Source: Caenorhabditis remanei
Taxonomy: Eukaryota; Nematoda; Chromadorea; Rhabditida; Rhabditidae
Length of the DNA: 64,000 nucleotides
NCBI RefSeq assembly: GCF_010183535.1
Contig: NC_071333.1
Coordinates: forward strand, 1,426,001-1,490,000
Direction of reading: 5' to 3'
The number at the start of each line of letters is the position of its first letter. Position 1 is the first letter of the stretch. The notes under the pieces are model-generated. The model ran no database searches and was not told where the DNA came from. It was given only the letters and a program-made list of their open reading frames with translations. Positions 37,962 to 48,612 of this stretch are shown here, piece after piece. The position numbers and the translations under genes are program-made.

Positions 37962-38561
37962 ATGTCTGGTACCGGACAACAACACTCGCGGATCGACCCC
38001 TCGTCAACATCTGGAGGAACCGCCGCAAACAACAACGTGATTCAACGTCAACCCTCGGAGAACTTCAAGAAGGCTCAGAAGAAAGTCAAGACCGCGATCA
38101 CTCGTGCAAGTTCTGCCGGCGTCAAAGCTGTGGCAGAAGCACAACCTTTCATTGACGACACTTCGGTCGTCCATGACGCTATCGAGCTCAAGACTATCAA
38201 CGACTTACGAAAGAAGTTGATCGTCATCAAAGCAATGATCGAGACTGATAATCACTTCCACGATTTCGTCTCCAAAGTCCAGGAAGTCCTGTCCAACAAG
38301 GAACGTCACCGTCTACGCGAAGCGGCAAAGGCTCATCTCAATCTGAAGCCTCGGACCAACACCTTGCCGGTTCTCAGGACGACCATATTGGCATTGCAAG
38401 AAGCGCTCGAAAGCAGAAGTACCGCTATGACGAAGAGGTATCCTCTACGGAAGCCGCGGATATCTCGGAGTTAGTGGAAACTTCACCCCAGGAGGATGAG
38501 ATTGTATCCGACGAGGACGATTTGAATGATCCCTCGTTATCAGATACTTCTCAAGAAGTCA
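37962..38561 (+). CDS. Partial gene with frame break, cut by the assembly gap
   Basis: Not recognised. The ATG at 37962 lies 39 nt after a TTATTTTCAG acceptor. The first frame encodes a Ser/Gln-rich head (MSGTGQQHSR), then a helical, Lys-rich region (about residues 35-160), and stops at 38474. A second frame, one base back, is open from about 38252 to the gap. From 38430 it encodes an acidic tail (EEVSSTEAADISEL, then EDEIVSDEDD), very like the 28045 protein plan. No acceptable intron joins the two: the donors are poor and the phases wrong. A missing base near 38430 would join them, which fits the deletion-prone sequence on the other side of the gap. The 3' end is missing. Confidence 0.6.
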
Positions 38562-38661
38562 NNNNNNNNNNNNNNNNNNNNNNNNNNNNNNNNNNNNNNN
38601 NNNNNNNNNNNNNNNNNNNNNNNNNNNNNNNNNNNNNNNNNNNNNNNNNNNNNNNNNNNNN
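38562..38661. other. Assembly gap of 100 N
   Basis: Exactly 100 N separate the island from the reverse-oriented satellite. A round 100 usually marks a scaffold join of unknown size, so the neighbourhood and relative orientation of the two sides are not proven by sequence. Confidence 0.99.
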
Positions 38662-41600
38662 CTTTGGAGTTGCCAACACTCGAGTTGGGTCTTGTCAATA
38701 AAGTTAATTTTTAGGATTATATCATTTAAATAGGTAATTATTAACATTGTTTACTTGATAGGTAAGCCAACTGGCAGTGTTGGGCTCCTTTTGGAGTTGC
38801 CAACACTCGAGTTGGGTGCTTGTCAAATAAAGTTAATTTTTAGGATTATATCATTATAAATAGGTAATTATTAACATTGTTTACTTGATAGGTAAGCCAA
38901 CTGGCAGTGTTGGGCTCCTTTGGAGTTGCCAACACTCGAGTTGGGTCCTTGTCAAATAAAGTTAATTTTAGGATTATATCATTATAAATGGTAATTAACA
39001 TTGTTTACTTGATAGGTAAGCCAACTGGCAGTGTTGGGCTCCTTTTGGAGTTGCCAACACTCGAGTTGGGTCCTTGTCAAATAAAGTTAATTTTTAGGAT
39101 TATATCATTATAAATAGGAATTATTACACATTGTTTAACTTGATAGGTAAGCCAACTGGCAGTGTTGGGCTCCTTTTGGAGTTGCCAACACTCGAGTTGG
39201 GTGCTTGTCAAATAAAGTTAAATTTTTAGGATTATATCATTATAAATAGGTAATTATTAACATTGTTTTACTTGATAGGTAAGCCAACTGGCAGTGTTGG
39301 GCTCCTTTTGGAGTTGCCAACACTCGAGTTGGGTCCTTGTCAAATAAAGTTATTTTTAGGATTATATCATTATAAATAGGTAATTATTAACATTGTTTAC
39401 TTGATAGGTAAGCCAACTGGCAGTGTTGGGCTCCTTTTGGAGTTGCCAACACTCGAGTTGGTTGCTTGTCAAATAAAGTTAATTTTTAGGATTATATCAT
39501 TATAAATAGGTAATTAATTACTTTGTTTAGATTGATAGGTAGCCAACTGGCAGTGTTGGGCTCCTTTGGAGTTGCCAACACTCGAGTTGGGTGCTTGTCA
39601 AATAAAGTTAATTTTTCAGGATTATATCATTATAAAATAAGGTAATTATTAACATTGTTTACTTGATAGGTAAGCCAACTGGCAGTGTTGGGCTCCTTTT
39701 GGAGTTGCCAACACTCGAGTTGGGTGCTTGTCAAATAAAGTTAATTTTTAGGATTATATCATTATAAATAGGTAATTATTAACTTTGTTTACTTGATAGG
39801 TAAGCCAACTGGCAGTGTTGGGCTCCTTTTGGAGTTGCCAACACTCGAGTTGGGTCCTTGTCAAATAAAGTTAATTTTTAGTATTATATCATTTAATAGG
39901 TAATTAATTAACTTTGTTTTGATGATAGGTAAGCCAACTGGCAGTGTTGGGCTCCTTTTGGAGTTGCCAACACTCGAGTTGGGTGCTTGTCAAATAAAGT
40001 TAATTTTAGGATTATATCATTATAAATAGGTAATTATTAACATTGTTTACTTGATAGGTATGCAACTGGCAGTGTTGGGCTCCTTTTGGAGTAGCCAACA
40101 CTCGAGTTGGGTCTTTGTCAAATAAGTTACTTTTTAGGATTATATCATTATAATAGGTAATTATTAACTTTGTTTACTTGATAGGTAAGCCAACTGGCAG
40201 TGTTGGGCTCCTTTTGGAGTTGCCAACACTCGAGTTGGGTCCTTGTCAAATAAAGTTAATTTTTAGTATATAATCATTTTAAATAGGTAATTATTACATT
40301 GTTTTACTTGATAGGTAAGCCAACTGGCAGTGTTGGGCTCCTTTTGGAGTTGCCAACACTCGAGTTGGGTGCTTGTCAAATAAAGTTAATTTTAGGATTA
40401 TATCATTTTAAATAGGTAATTATTAACATTGTTTACTTGATAGGTAAGCCAACTGGCAGTGTTGGGCTCCTTTGGAGTGCCAACAACTCGAGTTGGGTCT
40501 TTGTCAAATAAAGTTAATTTTTAGGATTATATCATTTAAATAGGTAATTATTAACTTTGTTTTGATGATAGGTAAGCCAACTGGCAGTGTTGGGCTCCTT
40601 TTGGAGTTGCCAACACTCGAGTTGGGTGCTTGTCAAATAAAGTTAATTTTAGGATTATATCATTATAAATAGGTAATTATTAACATTGTTTACTTGATAG
40701 GTATGCCAACTGGCAGTGTTGGGCTCCTTTTGGAAGTAGCCCAACACTCGAGTTGGGTCTTTGTCAAATAAAAGTAATTTTTAGGATTATATCATTATAA
40801 ATAGGTAATTATTAACTTTGTTTACTTGATAGGTAAGCCAACTGGCAGTGTTGGGCTCCTTTTGGAGTTGCCAACACTCGAGTTGGGTCCTTGTCAAATA
40901 AAGTTAATTTTTAGTATTATATCATTTTAAATAGGTAATTATTAACTTTGTTTTGATGATAGGTAAGCCAACTGGCAGTGTTGGGCTCCTTTTGGAGTTG
41001 CCAACACTCGAGTTGGGGTCCTTGTCAAATAAAGTTAATTTTTAGGATTATATCATTATAAATAGGTAATTATTAACATTGTTTACTTGATAGGTAAGCC
41101 AACTGGCAGTGTTGGGCTCCTTTTGGAGTTGCCAACACTCGAGTTGGGTGCTTGTCAAATAAAGTTAATTTTTAGTATTATATCATTATAAATAGGTAAT
41201 TATTAACTTTGTTTACTTGATAGGTAAGCCAACTGGCAGTGTTGGGCTCCTTTTGGAGTTGCCAACACTCGAGTTGGGTGCTTGTCAATAAAGTTGATTT
41301 TAGTATTATATCATTATAAATAGGTAATTATTAACTTTGTTTACTTGATAGGTAAGCCAACTGGCAGTGTTGGGCTCCTTTTGGAGTTGCCAACACTCGA
41401 GTTGGTCCTTGTCAAATAAAGTTAATTTTTAGGATTATATCAGTATAAATAGGTAATTATTAACTTTGTTTAGATGATAGGTAAGCCAACTGGCAGTGTT
41501 GGGCTCCTTTTGGAGTTGCCAACACTCGAGTTGGGTCCTTGTCAAATAAAGTTAATTTTTAGGATTATATCATTATAAATAGGTAATTATAACATTGTTT

Positions 41601-43356
41601 AGATGATAGGTAAGCCAACTGGCAGTGTTGGGCTCCTTTTGGAGTTGCCAACACTCGAGTTGGGTCCTTGTCAAATAAAAGTTAATTTTTAGGATTATAT
41701 CATTATAAATAGGTAATTATTAACTTTGTTAGATGATAGGTAAGCCAACTGGCAGTGTTGGGCTCCTTTTGGAGTTGCCAACACTCGAGTTGGGTCCTTG
41801 TCAAATAAAGTTAATTTTTAGTATTATATCATTATAATAGGTAATTATTAACATTGTTTACTGATAGGTAAGCCAACTGGCAGTGTTGGGCTCCTTTTGG
41901 AGTTGCCAACACTCGAGTTGGGTCCTTGTCAAATAAAGTTAATTTTTAGGAATTATATCATTATAAATAGGTAATTATTAACATTGTTTACTTGATAGGT
42001 AAGCCAACTGGCAGTGTTGGGCTCCTATTGGAGTTGCCAACACTCGAGTTGGGTCCTTGTCAAATAAAGTTAATTTTTAGGATTATATCATTATAAATAG
42101 GTAATTATTAACATTGTTTACTTGATAGGTAAGCCAACTGGCAGTGTTGGGCTCCTTTTGGAGTTGCCAACACTCGAGTTGGGTCCTTGTCAAATAAAGT
42201 TAATTTTTAGGATTATATCATTATAAATAGGTAATTATTAACTTTGTTTAGATGATAGGTAAGCCAACTGGCAGTGTTGGGCTCCTTTTGGAGTTGCCAA
42301 CACTCGAGTTGGGTCCTTGTCAAATAAAGTTAATTTTAGGATTATATCATTATAAATAGGTAATTAATAACATTGTTTAGATGATAGGTAAGCCAACTGG
42401 CAGTGTTGGGCTCCTTTTGGAGTTGCCAACACTCGAGTTGGGTCCTTGTCAAATAAAGTTAATTTTTAGGATTATATCATTATAAATAGGTAATTATTAA
42501 CTTTGTTTAGATGATAGGTAAGCCAACTGGCAGTGTTGGGCTCCTTTTGGAGTTGCCAACACTCGAGTTGGGTCCTTGTCAAATAAAGTTAATTTTTAGT
42601 ATTATATCATTATAAATAGGTAATTATTAACATTGTTTACTGATAGGTAAGCCAACTGGCAGTGTTGGGCTCCTTTGGAGTTGCCAACACTCGAGTTGGG
42701 TCCTTGTCAAATAAAGTTAATTTTTAGGATTATATCATTATAAATAGGTAATTATAACATTGTTTACTTGATAGGTAAGCCAACTGGCAGTGTTGGGCTC
42801 CTTTTGGAGTTGCCAACACTCGAGTTGGGTGCTTGTCAAATAAAGTTAATTTTTAGGATTTATCATTATAAATAGGTAATTATTAACTTTGTTTAGATGA
42901 TAGGTAAGCCAACTGGCAGTGTTGGGCTCCTTTTGGAGTTGCCAACACTCGAGTTGGGTCCTTGTCAAATAAGTTAATTTTTAGTATTATATCATTATAA
43001 ATAGGTAATTATTAACTTTGTTTAGATGATAGGTAAGCCAACTGGCAGTGTTGGGCTCCTTTTGGAGTTGCCAACACTCGAGTTGGGTCCTTGTCAAATA
43101 AAGTTAATTTTTAGGATTATATCATTATAAATAGGTAATTATTAACATTGTTTACTTGATAGGTAAGCCAACTGGCAGTGTTGGGCTCCTTTTGGAGTTG
43201 CCAACACTCGAGTTGGGTCCTTGTCAAATAAGTTAATTTTTAGGATTATATCATTATAAATAGGTAATTATTAACATTGTTTACTTGATAGGTAAGCCAA
43301 CTGGCAGTGTTGGGCTCCTTTTGGAGGTTGCCAACACTCGAGTTGGGTCCTTGTCA
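38662..43356 (-). repeat. 130-bp satellite array, reverse, indel-rich
   Basis: About 36 monomers in reverse orientation. Unlike the other arrays, many units here carry single-base losses or gains, mostly in homopolymers. Examples are CTCCTTTGGAG for CTCCTTTTGGAG near 38918, ATCATTTAAATAGG near 38722 and lost bases near 38985-39000. The noise declines towards 43 kb. This is most simply uncorrected long-read error next to a contig end. No genes are seen. Confidence 0.95.
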
Positions 43357-43892
43357 GCTGATATATTCTAATTGATTCAAAAATTAATTTCCAATAATTT
43401 CAATTCTATTTTTCAAAAATAATTTTTTCTCCGGGCCCTGCGGGCCCGGGCCCGGCCCGTGATTTGACAAGTATGAATATTCTTAATCACCCTTGCAGCC
43501 CTTTTCCTTAATTATGCTTCCCAGAGACCCCGACCCCCCCCCCCTCTTGTTACTTATTCCCACGGTCAAACAAACAACACATGTCATCATCCAATGTCGG
43601 CATGTCAACTAATTGACAGATTGTCTTTGTCGGTCTATTGTCTCGTCTTCACATACACCATATCTTCTTGGGACATCCGAGATGACCCAGTCATTAGGCC
43701 CCCCCCATACCTGTTAGTGGCCAGTAATAAGTCATACTTCCTTTATCCACGCCTACAAGTAGGTGGTTCTAATTGTCTCTCATTTTCTCCAGACAGTTTT
43801 GCACCTTCTTTATCTTGCCCCATTTTATTTTTATTCTCTTTCTAAGTTCCGGCGTTAGTTTTTTATAAACATGTAGAGAGCGATGTTCTGTA
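43357..43892 (-). mobile_element. Element A, copy 2
   Basis: Reverse-complement copy of 15593-16129, again set between a module start (TTGTCA on this strand) and a module end (TTGATGGG), in place of the AT spacer. It differs from copy 3 in homopolymer lengths and a few substitutions. The 83-codon frame at 43594-43845 is disrupted at its 3' part by a one-base difference from the 91-codon frame of copy 3, so I do not call a gene. Confidence 0.85.
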
Positions 43893-46800
43893 TTGATGGG
43901 TAAGCCAACCGGTAGTGTTGGGCTCCTTTTGGAGTTGCCAACACTCGAGTTGGATCCTTGTCAAATAAAGTTAATTTTTAGTATTATATCATTATAAATA
44001 GGTAATTATTAACTTTGTTTAGTTGATAGGTAAGCCAACTGGCAGTGTTGGGCTCCTTTTGGAGTTGCCAACACTCGAGTTGGGTGCTTGTCAAATAAAA
44101 TTAATTTTTAGTATTATATCATTATAAATAGGTAATTATTAACATTGTTTACTTGATAGGTAAGCCAACTGGCAGTGTTGGGCTCCTTTTGGAGTTGCCA
44201 ACACTCGAGTTGGGTGCTTGTCAAATAAAGTTCATTTTTAGGATTATATCATTATAAATAGGTAATTATTAACTTTGTTTAGATGATAGGTAAGCCAACT
44301 GGCAGTGTTGGGCTCCTTTTGGAGTTGCCAACACTCGAGTTGGGTGCTTGTCAAATAAAGTTAATTTTTAGGATTTTATCATTATAAATAGGTAATTATT
44401 AACTTTGTTTAGTTGATAGGTAAGCCAACTGGCAGTGTTGGGCTCCTTTTGGAGTTGCCAACACTCGAGTTGGGTGCTTGTCAAATAAAGTTAATTTTTA
44501 GTATTATATCATTATAAATAGGTAATTATTAACTTGTTTAGATGATAGGTAAGCCAACTGGCAGTGTTGGGCTCCTTTTGGAGTTGCCAACACTCGAGTT
44601 GGGTGCTTGTCAAATAAAGTTAATTTTTAGGATTTATCATTATAAATAGGTAATTATTAACTTTGTTTAGTTGATAGGTAAGCCAACTGGCAGTGTTGGG
44701 CTCCTTTTGGAGTTGCCAACACTCGAGTTGGGTGCTTGTCAAATAAAGTTAATTTTTAGGATTATATCATTATAAATAGGTAATTATTAACTTTGTTTAG
44801 ATGATAGGTAAGCCAACTGGCAGTGTTGGGCTCCTTTTGGAGTTGCCAACACTCGAGTTGGGTGCTTGTCAAATAAAATTAATTTTTAGGATTATATCAT
44901 TATAAATAGGTAATTATTAACTTTGTTTAGATGATAGGTAAGCCAACTGGCAGTGTTGGGCTCCTTTTAGAGTTGCCAACACTCGAGTTGGGTCCTTGTC
45001 AAATAAAATTGTATTTTAGTATTATATCATTATAAATAGGTAATTATTAACATTGTTTACTTGATAGGTAAGCCAACTGGCAGTGTTGGGCTCCTTTTGG
45101 AGTTGCCAACACTCGAGTTGGGTCCTTGTCAAATAAAATTAATTTTTAGGATTATATCATTATAAATAGGTAATTATTAACTTTGTTTAGATGATAGGTA
45201 AGCCAACTGGCAGTGTTGGGCTCCTTTTGGAGTTGCCAACACTCGAGTTGGGTGCTTGTCAAATAAAGTTAATTTTTAGTATTATATCATTATAAATAGG
45301 TAATTATTAACTTTGTTTAGATGATAGGTAAGCCAACTGGCAGTGTTGGGCTCCTTTTGGAGTTGCCAACACTCGAGTTGGGTCCTTGTCAAATAAAATT
45401 AATTTTTAGGATTATATCATTATAAATAGGTAATTATTAACTTTGTTTACTTGATAGGTAAGCCAACTGGCAGTGTTGGGCTCCTTTTAGAGTTGCCAAC
45501 ACTCGAGTTGGGTCCTTGTCAAATAAAATTGTATTTTAGTATTATATCATTATAAATAGGTAATTATTAACTTTGTTTAGATGATAGGTAAGCCAACTGG
45601 CAGTGTTGGGCTCCTTTTGGAGTTGCCAACACTCGAGTTGGGTCCTTGTCAAATAAAGTTAATTTTTAGGATTATATCATTATAAATAGGTAATTATTAA
45701 CATTGTTTACTTGATAGGTAAGCCAACTGGCAGTGTTGGGCTCCTTTTGGAGTTGCCAACACTCGAGTTGGGTCCTTGTCAAATAAAGTTAATTTTTAGT
45801 ATTATATCATTATAAATAGGTAATTAATAACATTGTTTACTTGATAGGTAAGCCAACTGGCAGTGTTGGGCTCCTTTTGGAGTTGCCAACACTCGAGTTG
45901 GGTCCTTGTCAAATAAAGTTAATTTTTAGGATTATATCATTATAAATAGGTAATTATTAACTTGTTTAGATGATAGGTAAGCCAACTGGCAGTGTTGGGC
46001 TCCTTTTGGAGTTGCCAACACTCGAGTTGGGTCCTTGTCAAATAAAGTTAATTTTTAGGATTATATCATTATAAATAGGTAATTATTAACATTGTTTACT
46101 TGATAGGTAAGCCAACTGGCAGTGTTGGGCTCCTTTTGGAGTTGCCAACACTCGAGTTGGGTCCTTGTCAAATAAAGTTAATTTTTAGGATTATATCATT
46201 ATAAATAGGTAATTATTAACATTGTTTACTTGATAGGTAAGCCAACTGGCAGTGTTGGGCTCCTTTTGGAGTTGCCAACACTCGAGTTGGGTCCTTGTCA
46301 AATAAAGTTAATTTTTAGTATTATATCATTATAAATAGGTAATTAATAACATTGTTTACTTGATAGGTAAGCCAACTGGCAGTGTTGGGCTCCTTTTGGA
46401 GTTGCCAACACTCGAGTTGGGTCTTTGTCAAATAAAGTTAATTTTTAGGATTATATCATTATAAATAGGTAATTATTAACTTTGTTTACTTGATAGGTAA
46501 GCCAACTAGCAGTGTTGGGCTCCTTTTGGAGTTGCCAACACTCGAGTTGGGTCCTTGTCAAATAAAGTTAATTTTTAGGATTATATCATTATAAATAGGT
46601 AATTATTAACTTTGTTTACTTGATAGGTAAGCCAACTGGCAGTGTCGGGCTCCTTTTGGAGTTGCCAACGCTCGAGTTGGGTCCTTGTCAAATAAAGTTA
46701 ATTTTTAGGATTATATCATTATAAATAGGTAATTATTAACTTTGTTTACTTGATAGGTAAGCCAACTGGCAGTGTCGGGCTCCTTTTGGAGTTGCCAACG

Positions 46801-47210
46801 CTCGAGTTGGGTCCTTGTCAAATAAAGTTAATTTTTAGGATTATATCATTATAAATAGGTAATTATTAACATTGTTTACTTGATAGGTAAGCCAACTGGC
46901 AGTGTTGGGCTCCTTTTGGAGTTGCCAACACTCGAGTTGGGTCCTTGTCAAATAAAGTTAATTTTTAGTATTATATCATTATAAATAGGTAATTAATAAC
47001 ATTGTTTACTTGATAGGTAAGCCAACTGGCAGTGTTGGGCTCCTTTTGGAGTTGCCAACACTCGAGTTGGGTCCTTGTCAAATAAAATTAATTTTTAGTA
47101 ATATATCATTATAAATAGGTAATTATTAACATTGTTTACTTGATAGGTAAGCCAACTGGCAGTGTTGGGCTCCTTTTGGAGTTGCCAACACTCGAGTTGG
47201 GTCCTTGTCA
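43893..47210 (-). repeat. 130-bp satellite array, reverse
   Basis: About 25 monomers in reverse orientation. Most are clean. Two neighbouring units near 46645 and 46765 share a double variant (GTCGGG and AACGCT) in the hairpin arms, evidence of unit duplication. No genes are seen. Confidence 0.96.
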
Positions 47211-47745
47211 ACTGATATATTCTAATTGATTCAAAAATTAATTTCCAATAATTTCAATTCTATTTTTCAAAAATAATTTTTTCTCCGGGCCCTGCGGGCC
47301 CGGGCCGGCCCGTGATTTGACAAGTATGAATATTCTTAATCACCCTTGCAGCCCTTTTCCTTAATTATGCTTCCCACAGACCCCGACCCCCCCCCCTCTT
47401 GTTACTTATTCCCACGGTCAAACAAACAACACATGTCATCATCCAATGTCGGCATGTCAACTAATTGACAGATTGTCTTTGTCGGTCTATTGTCTCGTCT
47501 TCACATACACCATATCTTCTTGGGACATCCGAGATGACCCAGTCATTAGGCCCCGCCCATACCTGTTAGTGGCCAGTAATAAGTCATACTTCCTTTATCC
47601 ACGCCTACAAGTAGGTGGTTCTAATTTGTCTCTCATTTTCTCCAGACAGTTTTGCACCTTCTTTATCTTGCCCCATTTTATTTTTATTCTCTTTCTAAGT
47701 TCCGGCGTTAGTTTTTTATAAACATGTAGAGAACGATGTTCTGTA
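47211..47745 (-). mobile_element. Element A, copy 3
   Basis: Third copy, nearly identical to copy 2 and in the same orientation relative to the satellite. The boundaries with the hairpin modules are the same. The constant junctions in all three copies mean either one insertion later spread by array amplification or a fixed integration point. Confidence 0.85.
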
Positions 47746-48407
47746 TTGATGGGTAAGCCAACTGGCAGTGTTGGGCTCCTTTTGGAGTTGCCAACACTCG
47801 AGTTGGGTGCTTGTCAAATAAAGTTAATTTTTAGGATTATATCATTATAAATAGGTAATTATTAACTTTGTTTAGTTGATAGGTAAGCCAACTGGCAGTG
47901 TTGGGCTCCTTTTGGAGTTGCCAACACTCGAGTTGGGTGCTTGTCAAATAAAGTTAATTTTTAGGATTTTATCATTATAAATAGGTAATTATTAACTTTG
48001 TTTAGATGATAGGTAAGCCAACTGGCAGTGTTGGGCTCCTTTTGGAGTTGCCAACACTCGAGTTGGGTGCTTGTCAAATAAAGTTAATTTTTAGGATTTT
48101 ATCATTATAAATAGGTAATTATTAACTTTGTTTACTTGATAGGTAAGCCAACTGGCAGTGTTGGGCTCCTTTTGGAGTTGCCAACGCTCGAGTTGGGTCC
48201 TTGTCAAATAAAGTTAATTTTTAGGATTATATCATTATAAATAGGTAATTATTAACTTTGTTTACTTGATAGGTAAGCCAACTGGCAGTGTTGGGCTCCT
48301 TTTGGAGTTGCCAACACTCGAGTTGGGTCCTTGTCAAATAAAATTGTATTTTAGTATTATATCATTATAAATAGGTAATTAATAACATTGTTTACTTGAT
48401 AGGTAAG
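47746..48407 (-). repeat. 130-bp satellite, reverse, five monomers
   Basis: Five monomers between element A copy 3 and element B copy 1. The order of spacer variants matches 50160-50826 apart from one monomer, placing it in the approx. 2.42-kb duplication. Confidence 0.95.
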
Positions 48408-48612
48408 CCCAAGGCTGTCAAAAAGGCCGTGGGGCGATTTTATATCTCAGTTCCCAGCCATGGAAAATTTTCGCTTCTTCAGGCGGCCTTGTAGAGGACC
48501 AAAAGATTAGTCGATATGCAAAAATTCAGCCCATTTGGTTAATCCGCGGCCGCGACGGCCCTGAAAGCCGAGGGCCGCGGCCGGCCGCGGCCGGCCGTGC
48601 GACAGCCTTGGG
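48408..48612. mobile_element. Element B, copy 1, with 12-bp terminal inverted repeats
   Basis: The 205-bp insert starts CCCAAGGCTGTC and ends GACAGCCTTGGG, a perfect 12-bp terminal inverted repeat. It is flanked by TAAG at 48404-48407 and 48613-48616, whereas the uninterrupted satellite has one TAAG at that point, so a 4-bp target duplication is likely (a 3-bp TAA reading is possible). Its right half is rich in GGCCGCGG-type palindromes. No coding capacity. It resembles a small non-autonomous DNA transposon (MITE); superfamily not assigned. Confidence 0.85.

Larger units (their letters stand above)
21966..38561 (+). other. Complex island rich in strand-asymmetric CCCTCG
   Basis: This 16.6-kb segment lacks satellite and carries every credible gene of the window, all on the plus strand. 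CCCTCG occurs about 67 times on this strand by hand count, from 22269 to 38536, and I found no CGAGGG (its reverse complement) in the island. About 24 copies lie in inferred coding exons and about 43 outside, at comparable density. In coding DNA they fall in all three codon phases. The satellite monomer itself lacks the motif. The function is unknown. The right edge is an assembly gap, so the island may be longer. Confidence 0.85.

Noticed and set aside
38433..38491. A 54-bp intron (GTATCC to CCCCAG) to repair the last gene
   Set aside because: The donor and acceptor are poor, the segment is GC-rich unlike the other introns, and the phase after splicing does not lead into the acidic frame.
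43594..47721. 83- and 91-codon frames in element A copies
   Set aside because: They share their N-terminal part but diverge through a one-base indel, with a proline run made by a C homopolymer. There is no evidence of selection.
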